Source: Lentinula raphanica (taxonomy: Eukaryota; Basidiomycota; Agaricomycetes; Agaricales; Omphalotaceae). From it: DNA of 64,000 bases. How positions within the stretch are numbered: the first letter of the stretch is position 1; each line of letters begins with the position of its first letter. The notes under the pieces were generated by a model, which was not told where the DNA came from, did not search any database, and saw only the letters and a list, made by a program, of their open reading frames with translations. Where the stretch lies: contig JANVFP010000009.1 of the NCBI GenBank assembly GCA_027919835.1, positions 682,001 to 746,000 on the forward strand, in the 5' to 3' direction. Positions 1 to 10,818 of this stretch are shown in pieces. Position numbers and translations under genes: made by a program.

Positions 1-366
1 CGATATGGAAAAAGTTCTTTACCTGTCTTGTTTGTCCCTTTCTTGTGGTCTCGCTAGATACTCGTCCAGGATGCCAGTTTCCTCCTGAGGTTCGTATCCA
101 AACTGCTTGGCCGGTCTGTGAATGGAATCATCAGTCAAATGGAATCTTGAAGACGTCGACCAGATTTAAATTCGTCTTACATGGAAAGTATACGGCCATG
201 GTTCATCAAGATCTTCCGGTAATGGTTCGTTCAGCGTCGATTCGCTATCCCCATCACGATCACTCCAGGATTCCAGTTCCTCTGGGCTTACAGGTCTCAG
301 AGGGTTTTCTGGTTTACCTGAATGTGAAACTTTCCGCAAGGCAGCTTTCGACGTTACGCTTGGCAT
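1..366 (-). CDS. Conserved fungal hypothetical protein, 3' part off the window
   Basis: This is the 5' part of a minus-strand gene running off the left edge. Exon 1 (366-181) starts MPSVTSKAALRK and is rich in Pro, Ser, Glu and Asp. A 65-nt GTAAGA...CAG intron (180-116) joins it in phase to exon 2 (115-23), which reads TGQAVWIRTSGGNWHPGRVS and then a Lys/Arg/Thr-rich stretch, followed by another donor GTAAAG at 22. The segment with VW-R-S-G-W-PG-VS resembles a short conserved module I associate with basidiomycete hypothetical proteins; that is recall, not a search. An in-frame ATG at 435 would add 23 hydrophobic residues. I chose 366 because the protein looks soluble. A TATA-like CTATATAAC lies at 437-445. 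Function unknown. Confidence 0.6.
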
Positions 367-2185
367 AGTGGCTAGTAGGATGATGATTGTTGGAGTCGAT
401 GTGGAGATGAAGGGATTATAGATTGTGAGAAGCACTGCTATATAACAACAATGAGATCGCAGTCAATCAGATGTTGATACGGGGAAAGCTGTTCCGACGT
501 ACGGGGATTGCGAGTTGGTGTGAAGCACTGAAGGCTGTGAGGGTAACTTTGAAACTGTGTTTGAGCAGTGCAACATAGCGATGGAGAGGCTCTTTATATA
601 TCTGTCAGATCACGCAAGGGGCCACATGTCGTTTGTTCTCTGATAACAATTGTCAATGCTACTTTGGCCTTACACTATTGTGGCAAAACACAAAGGAAGG
701 CTGAATTCGGAAACTGTGGCTCTGTACTACATACCACACCTCTTAAGGCAGACAATGTTAGAATAGGACCGTAGTGGTCAAGGGGACCACACGCATAAGG
801 CATGTCCTGGGCATGTCTTTTGTTCCACCATCAAATCATTCAGAATGTTGGGATAATGGGACTGTACATCTTGTTGAACGAATCTAGTATGTGTTGATGT
901 TCGTTCAATTCATTCATCTTCATGATCACTATATGCTTTCAATAATGAGATTCTACACGATCGCCATGTAGAGCATTCAAGTGTGCTTGATCGATTCGTC
1001 GAAAGCCTGGTATTGATTCGAAACGGTCTAATCGTGCAGCATGAGCACCGGCGGCTGCATACAGAGATGTTGCTTTTCGGCAGCGTCTTTTGACCGGGCC
1101 TATGTACCTGTCAAATAAAGAGATTCGGGGGAAAGCCAAGTTGAAGAAATGATCGGAATCGGGACGTGCCATTGGTCGCAGTTTCGCTGATTTCCAAGTA
1201 GCTAAAGGCTGGGTAACATTTGAAGTGGCCACAAAAAGGTTTGTGCCTAATATCAACCCAAGTAGCTAGCTAGCGGTCTTCCGATTCACGAAGGCTTCGT
1301 ATCAGATAACCCAAATGTCGAAAAGGTCGAGAACGACAAGCCAACACCGTGGGGCCATGTCTGATGTTTTTCCATCAAACTTGTACAGTCGACTGGTTCA
1401 AGAGCAGCAGGAGGAGCGCATGAAGCAGAGAGCGTTGAGTGCGGCGAGGAACTTGAGGTGGTACAGTCACTTACATCCAATTATAAGGGGAAAATTGGAA
1501 GTTTTTGGTATCTCAAGGCATGAGTTCCGTTTCACTCGTGCACATTTACTAGAGCACCATCAGTTTCGAGGAGCTTTGAGTTTTTGTCATAATCGGTGAT
1601 TGCTTCCTGGATGCATCGTTTAGTGAGCACTCGAAACAGTCAAAGAGACCAACTTGAGGATAAGAGAGGATAAGTAGCCACGCTCTAAGCTTCACTTGGA
1701 GTAGATTGTACGTAGTACGTACCTTGACCTAATCAACCAGCAGCGAGAGTAATGTGCAGAGTGTATATCTCTGTAGTGACTGTATACCTGCCGCAACGCT
1801 GACTTGTTTGTACGTACATAGTGAAAATTTTACCACTGCCAATGCTGGTGGTTTGCGAAGAACCGGCGGGGTCACGAAGTCGTTTGAGGATTGTGATTGA
1901 GAGTCATTGTGTGCAAGTCTGCATCCTCAAGTGGTCCTCGCGAAATGCGCAGCCAAAAGACTGGCTTTCGTGTATTCAATCTTGACGGTATTGGGCTGTA
2001 TTGGGCAATGTTGGGCGTTCAAGCAAGAAGAGTGAAGTCACTGAAGTGGGATGGCGCTTATTTGCTTTCCCGATTACAAATCATGGTCCGGGCTGCGCTT
2101 GCCCCGATGAGGAATGGTTTAGCGCTGGTTCATTTGTTCTCTTTCAACCACCAACTTCCTCTTCATCTCTCAACCTCTTTTTCCA
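367..2185. other. Intergenic stretch, no gene recognised
   Basis: Several short frames are open on both strands (for example 1315-1599 plus and 939-1256 minus), but none shows a family motif, a plausible multi-exon continuation or a clear composition bias. The right end should hold the VPS4 promoter and 5' UTR; pyrimidine-rich sequence (CTCTCAACCTCTTTTTCC) directly precedes the VPS4 ATG. Confidence 0.5.
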
Positions 2186-3821
2186 ATGTCAAACTCCAAC
2201 AGTATAGACGTTCGTCTCAACCTCTACTCGATGAACACACTACTAACTACACTTGCCAGATAGCGTGCGGTTGAGTTAGTTCAGAAAGCTATCGACGAAG
2301 ATATCAAGCAGAATTACGATGTTGCTTACAAGCAATACATGAACTCCCTAGATTATTTCATGCTGGCGTTGAAATGTAAGTACTTTGATCAAAATTTTTG
2401 CAGCATGCAACTAGTCTCACAGAAATCAAGACGAGAAGAATGAGAAGTCGAAAGTATTGATTCGAACAAAGATCAACGAGTATCTTTCTCGGGCAGAGAC
2501 TTTGAAGACACATATAAATCAACAGAGCGAGAAACGTGGAAAGAGTGCGATGGGAGTCAGTGGTGGTAGCACAGGGATAGGTCCGAGTGGCAGACAGTGC
2601 GTATCATACTCTGCAATGTACTCGAAGCCCCATTCAAGTCATTTAGAAAGGACGATGGAGATGATCCTGAAATGAAGAAGCTGCGGGACAGTCTGGCTGG
2701 TGCGATCATATCCGAGAAACCTAATGTCAAGTGGGATGATGTTGCTGGACTGGAGGGCGCAAAGGCTTCGTTAAAAGAGGCCGTCATTCTTCCACTCAAA
2801 TTTCCTCATCTATTCACGGGAAAGCGCACGCCTTGGAGAGGCATCCTCCTCTATGGTCCACCGGGAACCGGAAAATCATATCTGGCCAAGGCTGTGGCCA
2901 CCGAGGCTAAGAGTACATTTTACAGCATCAGTTCTAGTGACCTTGTCAGCAAATGGCAAGGTGAATCGGAACGGTAAATGAGTCTGATACAATTCATTGT
3001 TTATCTCTACTAATAGCCGCGTAGACTCGTCAAACAGCTGTTCCAACTTGCACGGGAGTCAAAGCCATCTATCATATTCATAGACGAGATAGATGCTCTC
3101 ACCGGGACCCGAAATGAATCCGAATCTGAGGGATCCAGGCGTATCAAAACCGAGTTCCTTGTTCAGATGAATGGCGTTGGTCATGACGATACAGGCGTAC
3201 TTGTTCTCGGTGCGACCAACATACCATGGCAGCTGGATAATGCGATCAAGCGACGGTGCGTTCATTGTTTCCATGTCCAATCCCTTCCCCTCAAAAAGAC
3301 TTCTCTCTCAGGTTCGAAAAGAGAATATATATTCCTCTACCAGGTCCTGATGCACGACGGCGCATGTTTGAACTGCACGTTGGCTCTACACCATGTCAAC
3401 TCGGACCGAAAGATTATCGCGTGCTCGCCGACCATACGGAAGGTTATTCCGGCTCAGACATCGCCATCGTCGTTCGTGACGCCCTCATGCAGCCTGTTCG
3501 AAAACTACTCTCCGCCACACATTTCAAGAGGATACCAGACCCGGCTGATCCTTCTGTGTTGAAGTGGACACCCTGCTCACCGGGCGATCCTGAGGCAGAG
3601 GAGAAGTCTTGGGAAACTATAGAATCGGACGAGCTTATAGAACCACCGCTGAAGTTGGCGGATTTCCTGAAATCATTGGAGACTAATAAATCGACTTGTA
3701 CCGCAAGCGATATCCAGAAACACGAGGATTGGACCAGAGAATCGGGTAAGTTCCTTCGTCTCTTCTCTTTGGGACCGAACATAATCGATGGGTTTCTTTT
3801 ATAGGCAACGACGGGGCATGA
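2186..3821 (+). CDS. VPS4: Vacuolar protein sorting ATPase Vps4 (ESCRT-III disassembly)
   Basis: Vps4 is the AAA ATPase that pulls apart ESCRT-III polymers at endosomes and other membranes. Seven exons join in phase: 2186-2209, 2264-2375, 2431-2596, 2647-2973, 3025-3255, 3312-3745 and 3805-3821, giving 436 residues, the usual family length (yeast Vps4 is 437). Exons 1-3 hold the MIT domain ([20 protein letters not shown], then KQNY...[22 protein letters not shown]). The AAA core has Walker [10 protein letters not shown], Walker [12 protein letters not shown], an [10 protein letters not shown] segment and the arginine pair in AIKRRF. The C-terminal part has the beta domain and a helix ending [15 protein letters not shown]. 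The first exon is only 8 codons long, chosen because it splices into DRAVELVQ. The 3' exons were copied downstream (see 4944-5300). Confidence 0.96.
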
Positions 3822-4112
3822 CATAATGAACCGTACATTTTGGACGTGTATATTTTGATTTAGTCGCTTTGGACATACTCGTATGTATTCCCGTCATTCA
3901 GCTTCTGAATGTGACGACTGTTGTGGCGTATACACGATGGTCAAGTACTTTGAGCATGTCGTACTCTACGGTAAGTCGCTTCATAGAGAAGCGAGTGGTC
4001 CAGGAGTTCCTCCGATGGGTTGATGATATAGCTAGAAGCGCACAACGGATACGCTTGCTTCCACATTGTTGGTATACCTCCTCGGCAAGTGTACAGTTAA
4101 CCTTCCAATGGC

Positions 4113-4649
4113 TTACATAGCGCCAGATCCTCCTCCGATGCCTCCAGTGCCTCCCATCATCGACATATTCATACTTTGTGTATTTTGCATGCTCAACATG
4201 TGAGAGTGACTAACCCCATGATGATGCCGATGATGGCGACGCCAATACGAAGGCGCTGGTTCGTTCACGGAGGTGTGCAGATTGGAGATTGCGTGGCTCC
4301 CCAGTGCACCGTCGCGAAGATCGCGTCTATATTGCCTGACTCGTTGATATCGCACCAGAGCGGATACTATTGCTAGAAGGACGAGAACTAGACAGGCGTC
4401 GTTGTTACGAAAATCCTTGAAGCAACTCGCACAGACTCAGACGCTCACCCGCTATTACAACAGCAATAATGACGATGGTCGTAGATGAGACGCCACTCTG
4501 ATCACAACTGAAGAAGAGTCAAGACTAGTGGTGAGTAATTCCGAACTTCAGCTGCCATGAGCTATGAATACACACTTTGCATAGCAGTATCCACCGCATA
4601 CAGGGGTGGTGAAAATGGTGAAGAGTGTCAAAGATACCAGATGACGCAT
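4113..4649 (-). CDS. Small single-pass membrane protein, copy 1
   Basis: Three exons (4649-4576, 4507-4449, 4387-4113) give 135 residues. The protein starts MRHLVSLTLFTIFTTPVCGG, a clear signal peptide, followed by a very short ectodomain with CYANCDQSG. One long membrane segment (TIVIIAVVIA joined across intron 2 to VLVLLAIVSALV) leads into a basic stop-transfer (RYQRVRQYRRDLR). The cytosolic tail has EPAPSYW, a His-rich patch and GGTGGIGGGSGAM at the end. The 64-nt second intron interrupts the membrane helix in both copies. Comparison with copy 2 (5580-6136) supports the frame, because all indels between the copies are multiples of three. I do not recognise the family. Confidence 0.75.
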
Positions 4650-4943
4650 TCAAAGCTGCAGTCTGGCGAGTTAGGTAGACGAACGACTCCCACTGGTGCA
4701 TGACATATCGGTTCTTATATGAAGGCGTCAGACTCCATAGTGATCCTTGTCAGGCCAAAAAGCTATGAAGGTCATTAGACAATGATTTTAAAGAAAAGCT
4801 GTTGAGGGGGTTTTGTGTGGAGTCACTTATTTTAATGCTTCGAGGTACAGGGCACAGCACTTCAACTTCTTTGTTCCTTTGTCCTGTTGAAGGTGACAGG
4901 CATGTTTCAAGTGACGCTGCCCGGCAACATAACTGCACAGGCA

Positions 4944-5300
4944 AGGTTATTGCAGCTCAGATATCGCAATCGTCGTCCGAGACGCCCTTATGCAGCCTGT
5001 TCGGTGACCACTTTCTGCCTTACATTTCAAGAGGACTCCGACTACCTGACTCGGCGGCTAATGCTCCTGTGTTGAAGGCGGACACCATGCTCACCGGACG
5101 ATTCTGACTTTTGGGGCGGAAGAGGAGTCATGAGGCAGCATAGGACAAGCATATAGAAACAACATTGAAGTTGGCGAATTTCTTGATCACTAAAGACTGA
5201 TAAATCGACCGCAAGCGATATTCAAAAGCATGAGGATTGGACGGACCAAGTCCACATAATCGGGTAAGTAATACTCTTCCCTTGTTTTTGAGATCGACCA
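4944..5300 (+). pseudogene. Truncated relic of VPS4 3' exons
   Basis: Matches VPS4 around 3432-3760 with many substitutions and indels. It keeps blocks such as ATGCAGCCTGTTCG, AAGTTGGCGAATTTC, CCGCAAGCGATAT and CATGAGGATTGGAC, and even the last donor (GGGTAAGTA), but no frame stays open. There is no MIT domain and no Walker motif. It arose in the tandem duplication that also copied the gene at 4113-4649. Confidence 0.85.
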
Positions 5301-5579
5301 TAGCTGATGGGTTTCTTTTGAGTTCAAACAGGCAATCAAGGATTTATTTCCGTCATTCAGTGATCTCGTTGAATGTGACAACTGCGGCTGTGTATCATTA
5401 CGATGGTCAAGTAGTTTGAGCATGTCGTACTCTAGAGTCTACGGTAAGTATCGTACTTCATAGAAAAGCGAGTGGTCCAGGATTCCAGAGTCCAATGAGT
5501 TGATGATAGAGGCACACATCCGAGTCAGATACGCTTGCTTCCGGAGTGTTCTGCCAAGTGTATAATAGAGTCCGATGGC

Positions 5580-6136
5580 TTACACGGCGCCTGATCCTTC
5601 CCCAATGCCTCCAGTGCCTTCCACCTTGGATATATTCTGTGTATCTTGCACGCCCAACATGCGAGAGTGACTAACGAGGTCATGATGATGGCGATAATCG
5701 CGACGCCAATACGAAGGCTCTGGTTCGTGCAAGGAGCCTGAGGTGTGCAACTCGGTAAACTTGGGGGTTCTCTGGATTTCGGAGCTCCCCAGAGAACCCC
5801 CGGTACGGTAAATGTAACCGCCTCGATAACGTCTCACTAGAGCGGATATCACTGCCAGAAGGACGAGGACTACACAAGCGTGATTATAAGCCTCGAAGGT
5901 CTGTAAAGTAACGCTCAACAAATACTCACATGCTATAATCGATGCCACAACAATGAATATTATGGCTGGAACGCCAGTCAGATTACTACAACTGAAAAAG
6001 ATCAGTGGTCAGTGAGGGTGAATCGCTAAGTCTCATGAGAAATCAATGCATACGCCTCATAGCAACGAAAAAAACCCCTGCATGCTACAGGTGTGGTGAT
6101 CGAAATTGTGAAGAGAGTTAAAGAGATCAGATACAT
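5580..6136 (-). CDS. Small single-pass membrane protein, copy 2
   Basis: Paralogue of 4113-4649 with the same structure: exons 6136-6054, 5991-5930 and 5869-5580, giving 144 residues. Signal peptide MYLISLTLFTISITTPVA, short ectodomain with CYEACSNLTG (one N-glycosylation sequon), one membrane segment (AIIFIVVASIIA plus FLVLLAVISALV), basic RRYR stop-transfer, then a cytosolic tail with EPEPSYW, a short His run and GTGGIGEGSGAV. The tail carries an insertion relative to copy 1 with a perfect 13-bp inverted repeat (see 5763-5801). The ectodomain cysteines and the whole membrane segment are conserved while the rest drifts, suggesting both copies are under selection. Function unknown. Confidence 0.75.
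5763..5801. repeat. 13-bp perfect inverted repeat inside a coding exon
   Basis: GGGGGTTCTCTGG (5763-5775) and CCAGAGAACCCCC (5789-5801) flank a 13-nt spacer. The sequence lies in exon 3 of membrane-protein copy 2 and is absent from copy 1, so it was gained after the duplication. It keeps the reading frame. Confidence 0.85.
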
Positions 6137-6600
6137 TCGAGGATACCAGTTGTGCAGTTAGATAGACAAACAGCCAGTGCAAAAAATACGACGTCTTATA
6201 TGTAGGGACAGCATAGTGATCTTTGTCAGGCCTGAAGCTGTAAAAGAGTCGTTAGACAACACATGAATTTCTCAAGAAAGCTGTTGAGAGAATGTTAGGT
6301 GGAAACGCTTATTTCGACGCTTTGAAGTACAAGGCAGAGCACAACTTCTTTGATCCCTTGTCCAAAACGACCTTGTTCCAACTATGGCTTTTCACAGTAA
6401 GTGCACATGCAAGTCTATTGCTCGGGAAGAGCCTATTTGTGATAAACTCTACCAACGGGCTGATCCAATGAGCCCTAGTCATACATTCAACCATTTATCC
6501 AGCTTTCAAGGTCATCGGCGGAGGTCGTTTTCGTTCAAGAAAGGGTACCATTCGACAGATTAGAAGCATACATAACGAATGATTAGGCGACAGTGGGCGT

Positions 6601-8641
6601 TTAGTAGCCCCACCATTTCTTTTCCAGGTATCGTAAGGGAGGGTATGTGACAGCGGTGAAGGCGAACGCCAGCTCAAAGCCTAATTTTTCATCGTTCAGT
6701 CAATGAACAGCAACATATATCAGCAAAGGAAGATATCCCTACCTATATCGCCACCAAATTCTGGGTCTCCAATCATGCGTCCAATCACACCGACATACCA
6801 TACTTGAGCCATGCCCAGAACGGCACCTGCCACACCACATCCTAGAGCGAGGAAGCTGGCAACTCCAAGTGGAAGCTTTCTCCAGTTGTTGAAATCGTCC
6901 GGAACGTAATTCGACCATTTCCCCTTTCGGAAGATCAAGTGCTCCTCGATGAGAATGGTTGAGAAAATTGCGAGCCAGTACGAGAGGATGACGAGAAGGG
7001 TATCGAGCCATTCTTCGAAATGGCTCGCACCGACGATGGCGAGGACGATGTAGACGACACTTCCGATGATAACGATGACGATACGGGGTATTGCTTGAGC
7101 ATAAGGATGTAAGTTCTGGTAAATGTTTGAGCTGAAGGATACAGGCTGGATTTTTTTCATGGGAAAACATACCTGGAAAGTCAAAGCTAAGGAATACATG
7201 TTGGGAATATTGTTTGCCACTATACTTAGTGCTAGAAGCACCAGCAGGAAAGACCCGAAACCGCCCATTGGTCCAGCCAGACCGGCACCTAAAAGACCGC
7301 CCACAGAATTGTCATTGTACGCGTCTTCCCATGTCGATTTCTGGGCGAAGGTAGTCATGGCCGCGGCACCAAGAGTCTCAACCAGAATGAGAGGAGTATT
7401 GAGGCCGAGGTATGTCCAAAAGAAAATTTTGTATGAGGACATGTCTTCTGGCATTCGCACCGTGTAATCTGCGGCCAAACTGAGGAAGATAGCTATATTA
7501 CGCCGACCATATGGACGAGGTTTAATCCCTTACCTAGTCCATCCCAGAGCGAATCCGGCTGTTGAGAAAACATGAGAGGCTGGAATATTTTGTGAGTGGG
7601 AATGAAAACTTACCGACTGTTGCACCAAAAGATAATACGTTACCGGCTTCAACGCTACCTGAGCCTCCGAAATCGCTCTCTGTGAATCGCGCGATTTGAC
7701 CAAGATAGATGAAGAATATGATCACAACCTAGGCAGACATGTGTGAACTGAGTATGAAATCGGCCAAACACACTCGTACCGGAATCCAAGAGTATTGTTC
7801 ATAAAGATGCACAACACGGTAACCCATGAACGAGACTATGATAGTAAGGATTGCAATCACCACGATTCCGGCCGCGGTAGGGATTTGATGTGATGTGCTC
7901 ACAGCACGTAGAGTCTGAGCGCCCACGATGGAGTTGACAATCGACCATCCGACACATGCGATACAATTGAGCACGATAGGAAGCTGTGCGGTGGCGTATC
8001 CGAAAGAGAACCGCGATAAGGTGAGCTGGCGAAGGCCGAGTTTGGCTCCCCATGTGGAAAAGTAGGCGACAGGTAGGGTACACAGCAGATTGAAGAATAT
8101 GATTGTAAGCGCTGCTTCTTTAAGACCGAGGAAAAATATGGATTGTGCCAAAACTCCGATAGCAAATGTCGATATCTGGGATTAGTTTTGGTCAAAAAAC
8201 ATAGCTGATGGAGGAACGCCGGACTATCAACACGAACTGTCATATTTGCAGCTAGCCACATCCAGAACGGCGCCAAAGGAGCTAAAGAAAGATATCGGGA
8301 TTTCATAACGAGGAAATGAGCATCGCATGTGTGTGCTCACAAGTCTGCGTTCTCTGATCTGGAAGGACGCGTTCGATACCGCGAGCTTCGACTCCGTATT
8401 TGTCCAGGAACGTCACGATGGCCCATAACTTTGCGAACTTATCCCGAGGGACGTTGTCGTGCATGTCCTCTAGAGCTTGGGCCTCATTGACGCTATGAAT
8501 TTCGAAAACAATCAGCAAGGGGGAAAATTCATCGGACAATTTCTAGGTAACTCACAATTCATGTCGAGGCGCCGCCTTCTCCAAATCCACGTCAACCTTA
8601 GACGTAGACGAACTAGCCGATTTCCGTTCAGCGTCAGCCAT
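6601..8641 (-). CDS. NCS1 purine-cytosine permease (Fcy2-like)
   Basis: Proton-coupled importer of cytosine and purines at the plasma membrane. The N-terminus (MADAERKSASSSTSK) is cytosolic; exon 2 has the family signature GVEARGIERVLPDQRT. About ten to twelve hydrophobic segments follow, including LAQSIFFLGLKEAAL, the LSRFSFGYATAQLPIVLN segment typical of NCS1 transporters, GFALGWTSLAADYTVRMPED, GPMGGFGSFLLVLLALSIV and the late LLVILSYWLAIFSTILIEEH region. The last exon ends RYLEKKWWGY. At least six introns of about 50-60 nt interrupt it, so the long open frames at 6720-7478 and 7729-8151 are exons of one gene. Start chosen at 8641, the first ATG in the frame that splices into the conserved N-terminus. 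Substrate is inferred from family only. Confidence 0.92.
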
Positions 8642-9817
8642 GATTAGGGTACCGTAGGGGTACTAAGGAGCGAAACGAGGCTGAGGGGGAAAAGAAATTT
8701 TGAGCGCATGGAGCATGAGTTTAAAAAGTATTTGGCAGTGGGAAAACAAAATGCAATTCTTCAAGCCGGAAAAAGGATGCCCATCAATTTGATGATTACT
8801 TGCAACCCGATTGCAACTTAGTTCTGACATTTTAGTAGTATGTACCTGGTGGCAGTCGCCTTATCTGGGCCAACGTACATGTGCTACTCTCTCCGCAAGT
8901 GTACAAGGGAACTCTGTTGAATGTTGGCTTGGCTCCATTCCATCGTTTGGGGTTTTTTTCTCGCAACGAATTCACTTCCGGCCCAGAACACTGGTTGGAT
9001 TTGTTCGACCCGGTATTGGTATCGCTGCAACAGAAGTTGGGACGAATCAACGAGCGAAGATTTTCCCCCCGACTTCTGAGGGCAAGCTCTAGGCCGAGCG
9101 GTGTTCGGTTTCGTGAAGTCACAGGGAATCCCGCGTTCGGGAACCACATGGTAATGGTAGACGCAGTTGACGAAAACGGGGTTATCTATGGACCGTAGAC
9201 TAAGTGCAACACATACTGAATTGTCGAAGAAGACTAGAAATTTGGTGTCCAAAGCCCACAAATCCATATGTCTTGTGCCTCAGTAGCTGGATCCCAGGGA
9301 CCCAGACGAGATATCGGTCAACTGAGATGTTATCTTCTGGTGACACCGTGAAATGTACATCTTGCATCACAGTTTATGACATTCATCTTGAGACCGTCAA
9401 TGAAATGCTTGAAATCACGTATTACTGCACTGCAGTGACATATGGGAGAGATGAGCTAAAACTGGGCCATATTCAACGAACTTCGCGATATAATGATAAA
9501 CATTCGAGCAGATCAAGTTAACATCACCTTAATTGGTCCAGGATTATGTAGATGGCGGTCGATAAGTGCCAGATGGTTAATTAGTGTCGATAAGAATAGA
9601 TACACATAGCGATGTACACCAATCGGGTTCCAAAAGTATGAGGATAGCATCCCAGATTACTGCCTCGAAGCACCAGACGCGCGATAGCGCGCATTTTTCT
9701 ACACATGCAACATTCTCAGATGTCTCCATTTCCAAACGATAGAATAGACTGACCGATAACGTATAACACAGAGGAAGAACGCCAGCGCGTGCATCACCAT
9801 GCACTATCAATCAATCT
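8642..9817. other. Intergenic stretch, no gene recognised
   Basis: Holds the permease promoter on its left. Short frames (8881-9198, 9204-9521 plus; 9577-9810 minus) show no family motif and no convincing exon chain. The minus frame at 9577-9810 could contain a 3' exon of the neighbouring ADE8, but it lacks recognisable sequence. Confidence 0.45.
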
Positions 9818-10619
9818 TCATCGAGGACAACTTGAATCAAGGAAGTTCTTCAACATGACACATAACTCACAAAAGCTCACCTGGACAGGCTTCACCATAT
9901 CGAGCATCTTCTTCGTAGCTTCTACAATAACTTCATGCTCGACTCTGTGTAATCTCTCCTCGAAAGACTCCAGTGGTTCTCCTCCTTCGATTGGAACTTC
10001 CCTCACGATCAAGGGCTCTCCTCGGTCAACGGCCTTGACAACTTTATGCACCATAACTCCCGAGTTTTTGATTTCACCTTTCTGGAACGCTTCGTATGCA
10101 CGTTGGATCGCATTCGTCCCATCAAACGCTCCTGGCAATGCGGGATGAAGGTTGATGACCGGGATAGGTACTCGTGTGATACCACCAGAAGTGGTTTTTT
10201 CAGAGTCTTCTTCCGTCGTAACACTATACATCAGGTCTAGAAACCCATCTCCGAAGACATGCATCCACCCAGCGAGTACTACGAGGTCAGGGTCCTCCTT
10301 CAACACGATTTTCGCGACTTCGGCATCGTAATCGTCTCGGGTTTTGCCTGGATTGGCTTTGAGATAAGGCTGGAGGGCGAGGTACGCGGTGGGGATAGGA
10401 GGAGAGGATTGTTGGGCTCGGATTAAGCCGTATGCTGCTTTACGATTCGATATGACCAGAGTTATCTGAGTATCGGGGAGTTGCGGCGTGTTTTGTGCAT
10501 CAATCAGAGCCTGGAGATTGGTTCCTGTACGATGGATGAATGATCATTGAGAGAAAGATTGATATAGTGGAGATACCTGAGCCAGAAATGAGCACTACGA
10601 TGCGTCTGGTGGTGGTCAT
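9818..10619 (-). CDS. ADE8: Phosphoribosylglycinamide formyltransferase
   Basis: Transfers a formyl group from 10-formyl-tetrahydrofolate to glycinamide ribonucleotide, the third step of de novo purine synthesis. Exon 1 (MTTTRRIVVLISGSG) splices to TNLQALIDAQ, rebuilding the N-terminal substrate loop G-S-G-T-N-L-Q. The catalytic region has PIPVINLHPALPGAFDGTNA with the conserved Asn-His of the NLHPALP motif, then NSGVMVHKVVKAVDRGEPL with its Asp. An extra 20-residue loop (SVTTEEDSEKTTSGG) sits before the NLHP motif. A donor GTGAGC follows VKPVQ near the end, so the last few residues may come from a small downstream exon and the 3' limit is uncertain. It is a stand-alone enzyme, as in yeasts, not the trifunctional animal form. 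Confidence 0.93.
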
Positions 10620-10818
10620 AAGTTGATGTTCATTATCGCGATTTGAGAAAAAAATTGCCAGCTTTGACCTCGGACCGAGCACTTCGAGAAAAGAAAACAC
10701 CATGCGTGCACTACATTCGTCTACCGTCTACAACATCTAGCTCTAATGAATCTAATCTATGGTATTCCAAGCTTCTAATGTTGGTCCTAGTTGATCGAGA
10801 AATGTATATAACACAGCA

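Larger units (their letters stand above)
3410..6370. repeat. Diverged tandem duplication, about 1.45 kb per unit
   Basis: Unit 1 (about 3410-4880) and unit 2 (about 4930-6370) align along their length: the VPS4 last exons and 3' flank, then the small minus-strand membrane-protein gene, then its promoter (both carry CTTATATG, CATAGTGATC, GTCAGGCC and AGCTGTTGAG blocks). The copy point lies inside VPS4, so unit 2 has only the tail of that gene. Divergence is substantial, so the event is not recent. Confidence 0.85.

Noticed and set aside
1315..1599. 94-codon plus frame upstream of VPS4
   Set aside because: No motif, overlaps an antisense frame of similar size, no matching exons; left as unassigned.
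5640..5720. Alternative frame in the small membrane genes giving a second membrane helix (IGVAIIAIIM)
   Set aside because: Copy 1 has a TGA in that frame, whereas indels between the copies preserve the His-rich frame with its shared C-terminus. The second helix is probably an out-of-frame coincidence.
8641..9200. Possible further protein-coding gene at 8881-9198
   Set aside because: Both strands are open over the same stretch and neither frame has splice-linked extensions or family features.
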